DNA from: CAKKQX01 sp963734595
GTDB lineage: Bacteria > Pseudomonadota > Gammaproteobacteria > Burkholderiales > SG8-41
Assembly: GCA_963734595.1 (NCBI GenBank)
Contig: CAVTHV010000037.1
Span: forward strand, 124,001 to 188,000
Direction: 5' to 3'
Length of the DNA: 64,000 bases
Positions 35,999 through 45,545 of the stretch are shown here, piece after piece (position 1 is the stretch's first letter; every line of letters begins with the position of its first letter). The position numbers and the translations under genes are program-made. The notes beneath the pieces are model-generated. The model ran no database searches. It saw only the letters and a list, made by a program, of their open reading frames with translations, and was not told the DNA's origin.

Positions 35999-38590
35999 CT
36001 AGTTGGCGACCGCTGCTGTTGCCGGCCGCGCCGCATGAGGGGTCAGACTGGCGAGGCACAGCTTAATGGCTTTGGCCATCTGTTCTCCGTTCTGGTAACG
36101 CTGCCCGGGATCCTTGGCAAGCGCCTTGTTGGTAATAGCGACGACGCAAGCGGGCAAATTGGGATTATAAATACGGATATCGGGATGTGCTTCGTTCGCG
36201 ATCTTGAACATGAGCTGCGCCATCGAGTCTCCCTCGAAGGGAAGACGCCCGCACGCGAGCTGGTAGAGCGTCACTCCAAGCGAGAACAGATCGGAGCAAC
36301 CCTCGACTTTCTTTCCCGAAAGCTGCTCCGGCGACATGTAGGATGGCGTGCCCAGCACGATGCCGGTCTTGGTCTTGGAAGAATCGGTGATGCGCGCGAT
36401 GCCGAAATCGGTCACCTTCACGGTATCGCTGTCCTGCTCGTACATGATGTTGGCTGGCTTGATGTCGCGATGCACGATGTTGTTGTTGTGGGCGTAGCCG
36501 AGCGCTTCCGCCACACGCGAAACGATCGACAGCACCCTCGGCAGCGGCAGCAAATTGTCGGGCTTGATGTAAGGCGTAAGGTCCCTGCCCTTCAGGAACT
36601 CCATCGCGATGTAGGCGAGGTCATGCTCTTCGCCGGCATCGAATATGGTGACGATATGAGGATGGTTGAGCCGGCCTGCCGTCTCCGCTTCGCGAAAAAA
36701 GCGCTCCTTGGCTTCCTGCAGCTCGTCGGGCTCGAATTCCTGCGACAGCGCGATGGTCTTGATCGCCACCACGCGTCCGATCTTGGGATCCTTGCCGAGA
36801 TAAACGACACCCATTGCGCCCTTGCCGAGTTCTTTCTCGACCTGATAGCGGCCGAGCATCGGCTTTTCGACACCAGTACCGCTCAGGATTACCGTGCCAC
36901 CGGGGTGATTCTGCGCCCCGCCAAGAATCAGCGTCTCCGACATGGCCTTGGCGCGATTCAGGCGGCTCTCCAGATCCCGGAACCGGGGATTGTATTCGGC
37001 CATATAGCGCAGCACCGATTCGGCTTTGTTGAACTGGCGCTTGCGCTCGAAGTCGAGCGCAAGCGTATAGAGGTTTTCCATCACCGCGTCATTGAGCGGG
37101 CACTGGCGGAACTTGTCCCAGGCCATGTCGAGCTGCCCTTGGGCCTGGTACGCGATGCCCAGCATGCGGCTGCTTTCCGCCGAGTCCGCATCGGATTTTT
37201 CCTTGCCGCGTTCGGTGACAATGAAGCGTTTGGTGACGAGGGCCGCATGTCCCACCAGCAGCAGCGTTGCTGCCGCCATGAGTTGCAGCCACATGAGCTG
37301 CGTCGCCATCAGCGTGAAATGTGCAGCAATCAGCGCCACGAAAATCACCGCCGAGATCGCGGCCGCCATTCCCGCGCTGAGCCGCGGCAACAGCACGACC
37401 AGATAAACCGCAACCAGCAGGAACACCAGTTTCTCGACCCATGGCCCCCACGCCGGGACCACGAAAAAATCCCCCCCCAAAATGCTCGATACCGTGTGTG
37501 CCATGGTCAGCACCGGCGCGACCGCCGGTGAAATCGGCGTGACTTGGACCATGCCAAGGCCGGCGGCGGTGGCCCCGATCAACACGATCTTGTCGCGGTA
37601 TTTCGCCGCCGGAATCTTGCCGCTGTAGACATCGTAAAAAGAATCGACAGGAAATGCCGGCCTGCCGTCACGGTCCCCGTAGAAGAACGTCTGCATCCGC
37701 AGTTCCGGATCGGTCTTGATCCTGAGCTTGCCAACCTGTAATTCCTGGCCCAGTGGCTTGATATCGCCTATTTTGAGGTTGAGGCTTTTCGCCGCAGCCA
37801 TCACCGCAAGCGATGGGAACAGTTTGTCATAGTAGCGCACCATCAGGGGCTCGGCGCGCACCGCACCATCGACATCGGTGAGCGCATTAAGATGGCCAAT
37901 GCCGGCCGCTTTGCTTCCCAGTTCGGCGATGGGGTATAGCGGATCGGAAACCGGCTGGGGCAGAAAATCGGCGCCGCGCGGGCTAAACGTCAGGCCATTG
38001 GCCGCAACATAAGCTGGCAAGGGCTTATCTGGATTGCCCTGCGGCTCGGCGAGCGTCCGAAATACCATCGGCAGCAGAACGTTTCCCGCGCGTTCGACGC
38101 TGGCCGCAAGCCGGCGGTCGGTGTTGAGCGCCTGCTCAGCGTCCCGCAGCAGCACGCCAAACTGCGCCAGTCCGGGAACCGGCGCAGCGGCGACCGATGC
38201 CGGGGTGGCCGCATCCGCCGGCGATTGCCCCATGCTTTTCTCGTAGAGTTCCAGAAGTTTGTTGATGTGCACCAATCCCGGGTCGACCTGATGCTCGAAA
38301 AAGAAAGTGGTATTGACGATAACCTTGGCATGAGCGGCAGCGAGAATATCAATCATTCTGGCCTGGATATCGCGCGGCCACGGCCACCGTCCCATGTTGG
38401 CGATACTCTGATCGTCAATGGCGATGACCGCAATCTTGTCGGACGGCGTACGCGACGCAGCTCTGACGCCAAGGTCGTACGCCTTGCGCTCCAGGCTCTG
38501 GATCAGATCGCCGTTTGCCGCAACAAACAAAATGAGCGCGATAACGATGCCAAGAAACCAGTCGGATTTCCAGAAATCCAGTTTCTTCAT
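35999..38590 (-). CDS. CHASE2-domain transmembrane Ser/Thr kinase
   Basis: An 863-residue protein. One N-terminal helix is followed by a periplasmic CHASE2 sensor (about 30-390, AIDDQSIANMGRWPWPRD), three membrane helices (about 390-470), a linker with TPR-like helices, then a Hanks kinase (about 575-840) with GKGAMGVVYLG, VAIKT, HRDIKPANIM and DFGIARI. It shares the CHASE2 plus three-helix layout with the cyclase at 31983, so both may sense the same signal. It is first in the kinase-phosphatase-FHA operon. Confidence 0.9.
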   Translation of the reverse strand: MKKLDFWKSDWFLGIVIALILFVAANGDLIQSLERKAYDLGVRAASRTPSDKIAVIAIDDQSIANMGRWPWPRDIQARMIDILAAAHAKVIVNTTFFFEHQVDPGLVHINKLLELYEKSMGQSPADAATPASVAAAPVPGLAQFGVLLRDAEQALNTDRRLAASVERAGNVLLPMVFRTLAEPQGNPDKPLPAYVAANGLTFSPRGADFLPQPVSDPLYPIAELGSKAAGIGHLNALTDVDGAVRAEPLMVRYYDKLFPSLAVMAAAKSLNLKIGDIKPLGQELQVGKLRIKTDPELRMQTFFYGDRDGRPAFPVDSFYDVYSGKIPAAKYRDKIVLIGATAAGLGMVQVTPISPAVAPVLTMAHTVSSILGGDFFVVPAWGPWVEKLVFLLVAVYLVVLLPRLSAGMAAAISAVIFVALIAAHFTLMATQLMWLQLMAAATLLLVGHAALVTKRFIVTERGKEKSDADSAESSRMLGIAYQAQGQLDMAWDKFRQCPLNDAVMENLYTLALDFERKRQFNKAESVLRYMAEYNPRFRDLESRLNRAKAMSETLILGGAQNHPGGTVILSGTGVEKPMLGRYQVEKELGKGAMGVVYLGKDPKIGRVVAIKTIALSQEFEPDELQEAKERFFREAETAGRLNHPHIVTIFDAGEEHDLAYIAMEFLKGRDLTPYIKPDNLLPLPRVLSIVSRVAEALGYAHNNNIVHRDIKPANIMYEQDSDTVKVTDFGIARITDSSKTKTGIVLGTPSYMSPEQLSGKKVEGCSDLFSLGVTLYQLACGRLPFEGDSMAQLMFKIANEAHPDIRIYNPNLPACVVAITNKALAKDPGQRYQNGEQMAKAIKLCLASLTPHAARPATAAVAN

Positions 38591-38854
38591 TCCCGTCCCA
38601 TGGTTTTTTGTTTTTATTGTAATAGGTTAACGCAATTCACTCATTCATTTTACGATATTTGCCGGAAAAGTATATGTTTTTTTTGATAAGTATGCCAATA
38701 ATTTCACGTAAATACAGCTAATTACAGCACACGGCCATGGGCAGAAAGCGCCAGGCGCGAAGCCGGTTCGGGGGAACCGGAGCAGCCCCCAAACGGCTCC
38801 ATTTGCACAAAAATGATTTACCGGATCGGATAGATCAGGCAGCGGTGACGTATA

Positions 38855-38888
38855 AAACAAAACAGGGCCACAGATCACTGTGGCCCTG
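38855..38888 (-). terminator. Terminator of the oxalate/formyl operon
   Basis: A perfect 11-base stem CAGGGCCACAG/CTGTGGCCCTG with a 4-base loop. On the minus strand it is followed by TTTTGTTTTAT. It lies 33 bases after the formyltransferase stop. The rest of 38591-38921 shows no gene. Confidence 0.85.
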
Positions 38889-38921
38889 CACGGACAGCGG
38901 GCGGGAAACGGGGTTAGAAAC

Positions 38922-39854
38922 TCAACTGCCGAGAATAACCCCGCCGGACAAGCCGTGGTTACGCGCAAACTCGCCGCCGGAAACCTTCTTGCCGTCCTCG
39001 CCACGGGCGCGCAGCACCTCGATCAATCCGCCTTGGGCAGTGACCTTGAAACTGTCTGCGGTGATATCGGACACCTCGCCCAGTTTGCCGACCACATCGG
39101 CAAAACGCCGGAATACGGTCTTGCGCGCATCGAAAATCTGGATTTTCTTGCCGCCCAGAGTCGTCCATGCAGCGGGCGCAGGATTGCAGCCGCGGATCAG
39201 GTTGTAAACCTGGTCGACCGGCTTTGTCCAATCGATTCTGGCTTCCGCCGACCGGCACCAGCCCTCATAGGTCGCCTGTGACTCGTCCTGCACCACTTCC
39301 CGGTGCTTGCCGGCCATCACCAGATCGGCGGCCTCCAGCATCGCTTTGATACCCATCGGGAACAGCTTGTTGAAATAAACATCGCCGATCGTTTCGTCGG
39401 GGCCGATCTCGCATTCCTTCTGCAAAATCACCGGGCCCTCATCGAGCCCGTCGGTCGGGCGGAAAATCGTCAGGCCGGTCTTGGTCGAACCCCAGATAAT
39501 CGGCCAGTTGATCGAGCTCGGACCACGATGTTTCGGAAGCAACGACGGGTGATATTGAATCGTGCCATGTTTCGGGATATTGACGAACTCCTGCGGCGCA
39601 AACAGCAGCACATAAGCCATGATGCCGATGTCGACATTGAGCGCCTTCAACGCATCATGCGCTTCCGTTTTGCGGTACGACGGAAACTGGAACAGCTTGA
39701 GGCCCTTCTCCTGGGCCGCGACTTTCAGCGGATCGGGCTTTGCCCCCTCCTTGTCCGGCGCCACGAATACGCCCGCGACTTCGTCGCCGCGCGCGAGAAA
39801 AGCTTCCAATACCGCCTTGCCAAAATCTTGCTGCCCAATAATGGCTATTTTCAT
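38922..39854 (-). CDS. Formyltransferase, 10-formyl-THF hydrolase-like (ALDH1L1 N-domain type)
   Basis: A 310-residue formyl transferase-fold protein with HPSLLPKHRGPSSINW (catalytic His and folate site) and DGLDEGPVILQKECEI, plus a C-terminal Fmt-like domain. Residue pattern and wording (GVFVAPDKEG, YHPSLLPKHRG, INWPIIWG, LFPMGIKAM) are closer to the hydrolase domain of 10-formyltetrahydrofolate dehydrogenase than to housekeeping Fmt. It sits just downstream of frc and oxc, so it probably links formyl-CoA or formate metabolism to the folate pool. Confidence 0.8.
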   Translation of the reverse strand: MKIAIIGQQDFGKAVLEAFLARGDEVAGVFVAPDKEGAKPDPLKVAAQEKGLKLFQFPSYRKTEAHDALKALNVDIGIMAYVLLFAPQEFVNIPKHGTIQYHPSLLPKHRGPSSINWPIIWGSTKTGLTIFRPTDGLDEGPVILQKECEIGPDETIGDVYFNKLFPMGIKAMLEAADLVMAGKHREVVQDESQATYEGWCRSAEARIDWTKPVDQVYNLIRGCNPAPAAWTTLGGKKIQIFDARKTVFRRFADVVGKLGEVSDITADSFKVTAQGGLIEVLRARGEDGKKVSGGEFARNHGLSGGVILGS

Positions 39855-39955
39855 GATTGTGCCCTCTGCAGCAGGAGTTCAGTGGAGACTAATTTTTGTG
39901 AAGCAAAAGTTATGTCGGAACTAAAATCTTGCTGCCCGATGATTGCGATTTTCAT
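39851..39955 (-). CDS. 34-codon leader ORF duplicating the start of the formyltransferase
   Basis: This short frame begins MKIAIIGQQDF, the same eleven residues as the formyltransferase downstream, then diverges. The two DNA copies differ at four positions in this stretch, all synonymous. Its stop overlaps the formyltransferase start (ATGA). It could be a remnant of a decayed tandem paralogue or a coupled leader peptide. Expression is not shown. Confidence 0.45.
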   Translation of the reverse strand: MKIAIIGQQDFSSDITFASQKLVSTELLLQRAQS

Positions 39956-40043
39956 TTCGACCTCGTTTTCAAAAACGGCGCGTTAAATGCCAAGCCTCCC
40001 GATAGCATGAACTCACCGGGCCAAAGCAGCGTCCGCACAGACT

Positions 40044-41315
40044 TCAAGCGGCTTTCTTGGGCGGGGCCGAGAACGCGCCGGCGCTTTTCAGCTTGCCGAC
40101 CTGTTCGTCGCTGTAGCCGAGCACTTGCTTGAGAATTTCCTCGGTGTGCTCGCCCAGCGTCGGCGAGCGTTCGATTTTGGCCGGCGAGTCCGAAAGTTTG
40201 ATCGGCATGCCGACGTTGAACCATTTGCCACGCTGGGGATGGTCGAGTTCAACCCACATGTCGCGACCGCGAACATGCTCGTCGTTGGCGAGATCCTGGG
40301 TCGACATGATCGGACCGCAGGGCACATCGAGCGGATTCAGAATCGCCATGAATTCGCGCTTGGTGTACTTCTCGGCGAACTTGTTGATAAACGTCCACAT
40401 AAGCTGCTGGTTCTTGCGCCGCTCGCCGATGGTGGCGAAATGCGGGTCGGTCGCCAGATCGGGCATGCCGATGTCCGGTCCGATGCGCTTCGCGAGCGCG
40501 CCCCAGACCGCTTCCTGGACAACCACGTAGAGCCAGTCGTTCGCGCCGTGCGGCTTGCAGTGGATCGCGTTGCCGAGCTGGCCGCCACCGGAGTCATTGC
40601 CAGCGCGCGGCACGTCTTCCATGCCCTTGTAGGTCGGCACGGAATATTCCGGAAGGTCGCCGCGGGTCAGGCGCTGGTGGTCGCGGAACTTGACACGGCA
40701 CAGGTTCATCACGCCGTCCATCATCGCCACCTCGACATACTGACCCTTGCCGGTGCGCTTAGCCTGATGTAGCGCCGCGAGCAGGCCGATCGCGAGGTGC
40801 AGCCCGGTTCCGGAGTCGCCGATCTGCGCGCCGGTGACGAACGGCGGGCCGTCGGGAACACCGGTGGTGCTCATCGCACCGCCCATCGCCTGCGCCACGT
40901 TCTCGTAGGCCTTGAAATCAGAGTAGGGTCCCGAAGAGCCGAAGCCCTTGATCGAGCCCATGACGATGCGCGGGTTGATTTCGTGGATTTTCTCCCACGT
41001 AAAACCGAAGCGGTCGAGCACGCCCGGGCCGAAGTTCTCCATGATGATGTCGCATTTCTTCAGCAGGTCGACGAATACCGCCTTGCCTTCGGCCGTTTTC
41101 ATATTCACGGTTATCGACCGCTTGTTGCAGTTGAGCATGGTGAAATACAGGCTGTCGGCATTGGGCACGTCGCGCAACTGGCCGCGCGTGGCATCGCCCT
41201 GCGGATTTTCGAATTTGATCACGTCCGCGCCCATCCACGCGAGCAGCTGCGAGCAGGTGGGCCCCGCCTGCACGTGGGTCATGTCGAGAATGCGCACGTC
41301 TTTTAAAGCTTCCAT
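40044..41315 (-). CDS. frc: Formyl-CoA:oxalate CoA-transferase
   Basis: A 423-residue class III CoA transferase. N-terminal features are DMTHVQAGPTCSQLLAWMGADVIKFE, NCNKRSITVNMK and VMENFGPGVLDRFG-like text. The catalytic Asp lies in VAMMDGVMN. A C-terminal domain follows. It moves CoA from formyl-CoA to oxalate. The ATG at 41315 follows GGAG; an in-frame ATG 12 bases upstream is less likely. It lies 31 bases downstream of oxc. Confidence 0.93.
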   Translation of the reverse strand: MEALKDVRILDMTHVQAGPTCSQLLAWMGADVIKFENPQGDATRGQLRDVPNADSLYFTMLNCNKRSITVNMKTAEGKAVFVDLLKKCDIIMENFGPGVLDRFGFTWEKIHEINPRIVMGSIKGFGSSGPYSDFKAYENVAQAMGGAMSTTGVPDGPPFVTGAQIGDSGTGLHLAIGLLAALHQAKRTGKGQYVEVAMMDGVMNLCRVKFRDHQRLTRGDLPEYSVPTYKGMEDVPRAGNDSGGGQLGNAIHCKPHGANDWLYVVVQEAVWGALAKRIGPDIGMPDLATDPHFATIGERRKNQQLMWTFINKFAEKYTKREFMAILNPLDVPCGPIMSTQDLANDEHVRGRDMWVELDHPQRGKWFNVGMPIKLSDSPAKIERSPTLGEHTEEILKQVLGYSDEQVGKLKSAGAFSAPPKKAA

Positions 41316-41346
41316 TCTGATCTCCAAAAATTCTGCGGCAGACGGC

Positions 41347-43080
41347 TTAACTTATTTCTTCTTTGCGGCTCGGATTCAGGGCCGTGATGCGGCCACTTTC
41401 GGTGCCGGCGCCTTCATCGATGGCGGCATTGATGAGCGTGGGCTTGCGCGAGCGGATGGCCTCTTCCATTGCCTTGCGCAACTCGGCCGGGGTCGTGGCC
41501 TGCACGCCCACGCCACCGAAGGCCTCCATCAGCTTCTCATAGCGCGCACCCTTGACGAACACCAAAGGGGCCGGATCGCGGCCGCCGGTCGGATTGACCT
41601 CGTCGCCGCGGTAGACACCGTTGTTGTTCAAGATCACCACGCAGACCGGCAGGTTGTAGCGGCAGATGGTCTCGACTTCCATGCCGGAGAAGCCGAAGGC
41701 GCTGTCGCCCTCGATCGCGATCACCGGCTGGCCGCTGACCACGGCGGCCGCGACGGCAAAGCCCATGCCGATGCCCATCACGCCCCAGGTGCCGACGTCC
41801 AGGCGCTTGCGCGGCTTGTACATGTCGACGATGCTGCGGGTGAAGTCCAGCGCGTTGGCGCCTTCGTTGACCAGGATGGCGTCCGGGTTGGCCTTGACGA
41901 TGTCGCGCACCACGTTCAGCGCGCTGTGGAAATTCATCGGCATCGGATTCTTGGCCAGGGTCTCGGCCATCTTGGCGATGTTCTTGTTCTTGCGCTCGGC
42001 GACGGCGTTCAGCCAGTCCGCCGGCGGCTTGGCCCAGTTGGAGCCGATGCCGGCGAGCAGCGCCGACACGCAGGAACCGATGTCGCCGACCACCGGGGCA
42101 TCGATACGGACGTTGCTGTCCGCCTCCTGCGGCGAGATGTCGATCTGGATGAACTTCTGGCCGCCCCAGTCCTTGGAGCTCTTGCCGCCCCAGGTCTTGC
42201 CCTTGCCGTGCGAGAGCAGCCAGTTCAGGCGGGCGCCGATCAGCATCACCACGTCCGCCTCGGGCAGCACGAAGGAGCGGGCGGCCGAAGCGCACTGCGG
42301 GTGCGTGTCGGGCAGCAGGCCCTTGGCCATGGACATCGGCAGGTAGGGAATGCCGGTCTTCTCGACCAGGGCGCGGATGTCCGCGTCGGCCTGTGCGTAG
42401 GCGGCACCCTTGCCCAGCAGGATCAGCGGACGCTTGGCGCTCTTCAGCAGCTCGAGTGCGCGCTGCACGGCGTCCTGGGCCGGGATCTGGCGCGGCGCCG
42501 GATCGACCACCTTGATCAGCGACTTCTTGCCGGCTTGTGCATCCACGGTCTGCGGGAACAGCTTGGCCGGCAGGTCGAGGTAGACGCCGCCCGGGCGGCC
42601 GGAGACGGCGGCGCGGATGGCGCGCGCGATGCCCACACCGATGTCCTCGGCATGCAGCACGCGGAAGGCGGCCTTGCACAGCGGCTTGGCGATGGCCAGC
42701 TGGTCCATCTCCTCGTAGTCACCCTGCTGCAGGTCGACGACCTCGCGCTCGCTCGAGCCGCTGATGAGGATCATCGGGAAGCAATTGGTGGTGGCGTTCG
42801 CCAGTGCGGTCAGGCCATTGAGGAAGCCTGGCGCGGACACCGTCAGGCAGATGCCGGGCTTTTGCGTCATGAAGCCGGCGATGGCGGCGGCGTTGCCGGC
42901 GTTCTGCTCGTGGCGGAACGAAATCACGCGCATGCCTGCCGCCTGGGCCTTGCGGGTGAGGTCGGTGATCGGGATACCGGGCAGACCGAAGATCGTGTCG
43001 ATGCCGTTGAGTTTGAGGGCATCGATGACCAGGTGAAAGCCGTCGGTCACTTCTAATTGCGTATCAGTTGTCATGTCCAT
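41347..43080 (-). CDS. oxc: Oxalyl-CoA decarboxylase
   Basis: A 577-residue ThDP enzyme converting oxalyl-CoA to formyl-CoA and CO2. It has an N-terminal pyrimidine domain (FRHEQNAGNAAAIAGF with the ThDP Glu region), a central domain, and the C-terminal ThDP motif GDSAFGFSGMEVETICRYNLP...NNNG. The ATG at 43080 has GAGG about 9 bases upstream; the ATG at 43074 is possible. It is divergent from a Crp/Fnr gene that shares a 249-base control region. Confidence 0.93.
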   Translation of the reverse strand: MDMTTDTQLEVTDGFHLVIDALKLNGIDTIFGLPGIPITDLTRKAQAAGMRVISFRHEQNAGNAAAIAGFMTQKPGICLTVSAPGFLNGLTALANATTNCFPMILISGSSEREVVDLQQGDYEEMDQLAIAKPLCKAAFRVLHAEDIGVGIARAIRAAVSGRPGGVYLDLPAKLFPQTVDAQAGKKSLIKVVDPAPRQIPAQDAVQRALELLKSAKRPLILLGKGAAYAQADADIRALVEKTGIPYLPMSMAKGLLPDTHPQCASAARSFVLPEADVVMLIGARLNWLLSHGKGKTWGGKSSKDWGGQKFIQIDISPQEADSNVRIDAPVVGDIGSCVSALLAGIGSNWAKPPADWLNAVAERKNKNIAKMAETLAKNPMPMNFHSALNVVRDIVKANPDAILVNEGANALDFTRSIVDMYKPRKRLDVGTWGVMGIGMGFAVAAAVVSGQPVIAIEGDSAFGFSGMEVETICRYNLPVCVVILNNNGVYRGDEVNPTGGRDPAPLVFVKGARYEKLMEAFGGVGVQATTPAELRKAMEEAIRSRKPTLINAAIDEGAGTESGRITALNPSRKEEIS

Positions 43081-43253
43081 GTTGAGTTGCCTCACGTTCT
43101 CGCCGTCAATTGAACAAGTGTTTTTCCAACGTTAATTTGGACCGTGGAAGGTAAACAGGGCCGAATTTCCTCGATTTGGGGCAGGTTCGGGCCACCTAAA
43201 TGTGGCCGTGATTTACTCGCACGTATCATAGGGGACAGCATGCATGTGCACCC

Positions 43254-43267
43254 TTGACCGCGGTCAA
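43254..43267. promoter_or_regulatory. Crp/Fnr-type operator in the oxc-crp intergenic region
   Basis: A perfect palindrome TTGACCGCGGTCAA (TTGAC-N4-GTCAA), the form expected for a Crp/Fnr dimer. A TATACT -10 with an upstream TG lies at 43284-43289 on the plus strand, so the site would sit near -35 of the regulator's own promoter. Confidence 0.7.
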
Positions 43268-43329
43268 TTTTCCCGGTTTTTGGTATACTGTTCGACCGCG
43301 GCAATTCTCGCCGCCATGCAGCACATTTT

Positions 43330-43939
43330 ATGCCCCTGTTGGCCCAACATCCCGAAGCCAAAATCATCTGCCTTCAACTCCGGCAGAACGTGATTCTGAA
43401 GCACCTGAGTGCGGCACAGTGGCACGAGCTTGAGCCGCAGCTTGAAATCATCGACTACCCCAAGGGCGAGGCGCTGGAGCATCAGGGCGATCACTCGATG
43501 GAGCAGTATTTCATCATCGAGTGGCATTCTCAAACGCGTGGTCTCGAACGCCCAGGGCAAGGAAATGATCCTGCGCTTCGCCGCCGAGAGCGAGATCGAC
43601 ACCAGCTACGCCGCGTGGCGACTCAAAACCCCGATCCCCTATTCGATCCGCGCCGTCACCAAGGTGCGCGCCGCGAAACTGTCGATGCAGCAATGGGTCG
43701 ATTTCATGGAACGCCATGCATCGATCAAGAACCAGTTCGAATTCGAAGTCATGAGGCTGATGAGCGAAGTCATGGCTCACACCATCACGCTGCATCTGCT
43801 TGACGCGCCGGGCCGGGTACGGCGCTTCACACGCAAGAATTCAGAGCTTTCCGAGCGCCTGCCGAAAAAGGAACTCGCCTCTTACCTCAATCTTTCCCCC
43901 GAAACGCTAAGCCGCCTGAAGCGCAGCGGCAAAATCTGA
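43330..43939 (+). CDS. Crp/Fnr-family transcription regulator; one frameshift
   Basis: About 202 residues after repair. It has an N-terminal cyclic-nucleotide-binding-like beta-roll (IIDYPKGEALEHQGD, MEQYFIIEGILKRVV), a long dimer helix (FEFEVMRLMSEVMAHT) and a short C-terminal helix-turn-helix (LPKKELASYLNLSPETLSRLKRSGKI). The frame breaks near 43524 (GAGTGGC for GAGGGC). No FNR cluster cysteines were seen. It likely controls oxc-frc and related genes. Confidence 0.85.
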
Positions 43940-44002
43940 TTTCAGTTCCGCTGCCGTCCTGCGCGAACGGCAATATCCCGATGCCGCCCGGCGTCTCCGC
44001 GA

Positions 44003-45496
44003 TCAACTCCGCAGCCGGCCTACCAGTCTCGACACCAGCGGCCAGAACAGCAGCACCAGCCCCAGCCCCATGACGCTGCCGACCAGGCCGTTGGAGAAGA
44101 ATATCCGCATATCGCCCTGGGAAATCAGCATCGCCTGCCGGAACGAGTCCTCGGCGTGATCACCCAGCACCAGCGCCAGCACCATTGGCGCCAGCGGGTA
44201 AGCGAGCTTCTTGAACACGTAACCCACGACACCAAACAGCAGCATGAACCAGATATCGAGCATGGCATTGTGCACGGTATAGGCGCCGATTGCGCAGATC
44301 ACGACAATGACCGGAGCGATAATGGAAAATGGCACCCGCAGGATCGCGGCAAACAGCGGCACGCAGGTCAGCACGATGATGAGTCCCGAGATATTGCCGA
44401 GATACATGCTGGCGATCAGGCCCCACACAAAATCCTTCTGCTCGATGAACAGCAGCGGCCCCGGCTGCAGCCCCCAGATCAGCAGGCCGCCCAGCAGCAC
44501 CGCCGCAGTGGGCGAGCCGGGAATGCCCAGCGCCAACATCGGCAGCAGCGCACTGGTCCCGGCGGCATGGGCGGCGGTTTCCGGCGCCACCACACCTTCG
44601 AGCACACCGCTGCCGAACTTGGCGCCGTCTTTCGACATGCGTTTCGCCACGCCGTAGCTCATGAACGATGCCGGCGTGGCCCCGCCCGGAGTGATGCCCA
44701 ACCAGCACCCGATCAGACAGCTTCTGAGGGAGGTGGCCCAGTATTTCGGCAGCTTTTTCCAGGTTTCGATCACGATTCTGGGATCGATCTTGGCGCTCTT
44801 GCCCGAAAACGACAGGCCTTCCTCCATCGACAGCAGAATTTCGCCGATGCCGAACAGGCCGATCACCGCGATCAGGAAATCAAAGCCGCGCAGCAGTTCA
44901 TACCAGCCGAAAATCAGGCGTGGCTGCCCGGTCACGGTATCAAGACCCACCGCCGCCAACGCGAATCCCAGCATCATGGATGCCAGGATCTTGAACGGCG
45001 GCTCCTTGCCCATGCCGATGAAGCTGCAGAACGTCAGGAAATAGACCGAGAAGAACTCCGGCGGGCCGAACTTCAGCGCGAAACGCGCGACCATCGGCGC
45101 AAGGAATGTAATGAGCAGCACCGCAAATAGCGCGCCGACAAACGAGGAGGTGAACGCACCCGTCAGCGCTTCTCCCGCCCGGCCCTGCTGCGCCATCGGA
45201 TAGCCGTCGAAGGTGGTGGCGACCGACCACGGCTCGCCCGGGATATTGAACAAGATCGAGGTAATCGCCCCCCCGAACAGCGCGCCCCAGTAAATGCACG
45301 ACAACATGATGATGGCCGAAGTCGGCGACATCGAGAACGTGAGCGGCAGCAGAATCGCGATGCCGTTGGCGCCGCCAAGGCCCGGCAGCACGCCGATGAT
45401 CACGCCGAGGGTAACGCCGATGAACATCAGCAGCAGGTTGAACGGCGTCAACGCCACTGCAAAGCCATGGAACAGGGCGCCGAGATCTTCAATCAC
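44003..45496 (-). CDS. tctA: TctA-family large membrane subunit of a tripartite tricarboxylate transporter
   Basis: A 497-residue protein with about 11-12 membrane helices and the TctA signatures GVLPGLGGANGIAILLP near the N-terminus and SGLIIVLTCVPLF later. It forms the permease with TctB. Gene order on the minus strand is tctC, tctB, tctA. Position beside frc-oxc suggests oxalate or a related carboxylate as substrate. Confidence 0.93.
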   Translation of the reverse strand: MIEDLGALFHGFAVALTPFNLLLMFIGVTLGVIIGVLPGLGGANGIAILLPLTFSMSPTSAIIMLSCIYWGALFGGAITSILFNIPGEPWSVATTFDGYPMAQQGRAGEALTGAFTSSFVGALFAVLLITFLAPMVARFALKFGPPEFFSVYFLTFCSFIGMGKEPPFKILASMMLGFALAAVGLDTVTGQPRLIFGWYELLRGFDFLIAVIGLFGIGEILLSMEEGLSFSGKSAKIDPRIVIETWKKLPKYWATSLRSCLIGCWLGITPGGATPASFMSYGVAKRMSKDGAKFGSGVLEGVVAPETAAHAAGTSALLPMLALGIPGSPTAAVLLGGLLIWGLQPGPLLFIEQKDFVWGLIASMYLGNISGLIIVLTCVPLFAAILRVPFSIIAPVIVVICAIGAYTVHNAMLDIWFMLLFGVVGYVFKKLAYPLAPMVLALVLGDHAEDSFRQAMLISQGDMRIFFSNGLVGSVMGLGLVLLFWPLVSRLVGRLRS

Positions 45497-45545
45497 TTGG
45501 AAACTCCTCCTTACGGGACAACCCGCAGGTGCCTGATTTTTCTAG

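Noticed and set aside
34724..37531. 935-codon open frame on the plus strand
   Set aside because: It lies antisense across the FHA, PP2C and CHASE2-kinase genes, which have clear family motifs. Long antisense frames are common at this GC content, and the translation shows no domain.
40948..43056. 702-codon open frame on the plus strand
   Set aside because: Antisense shadow of oxc and part of frc; rich in His/Arg/Gly with no recognisable domain or ribosome-binding site.
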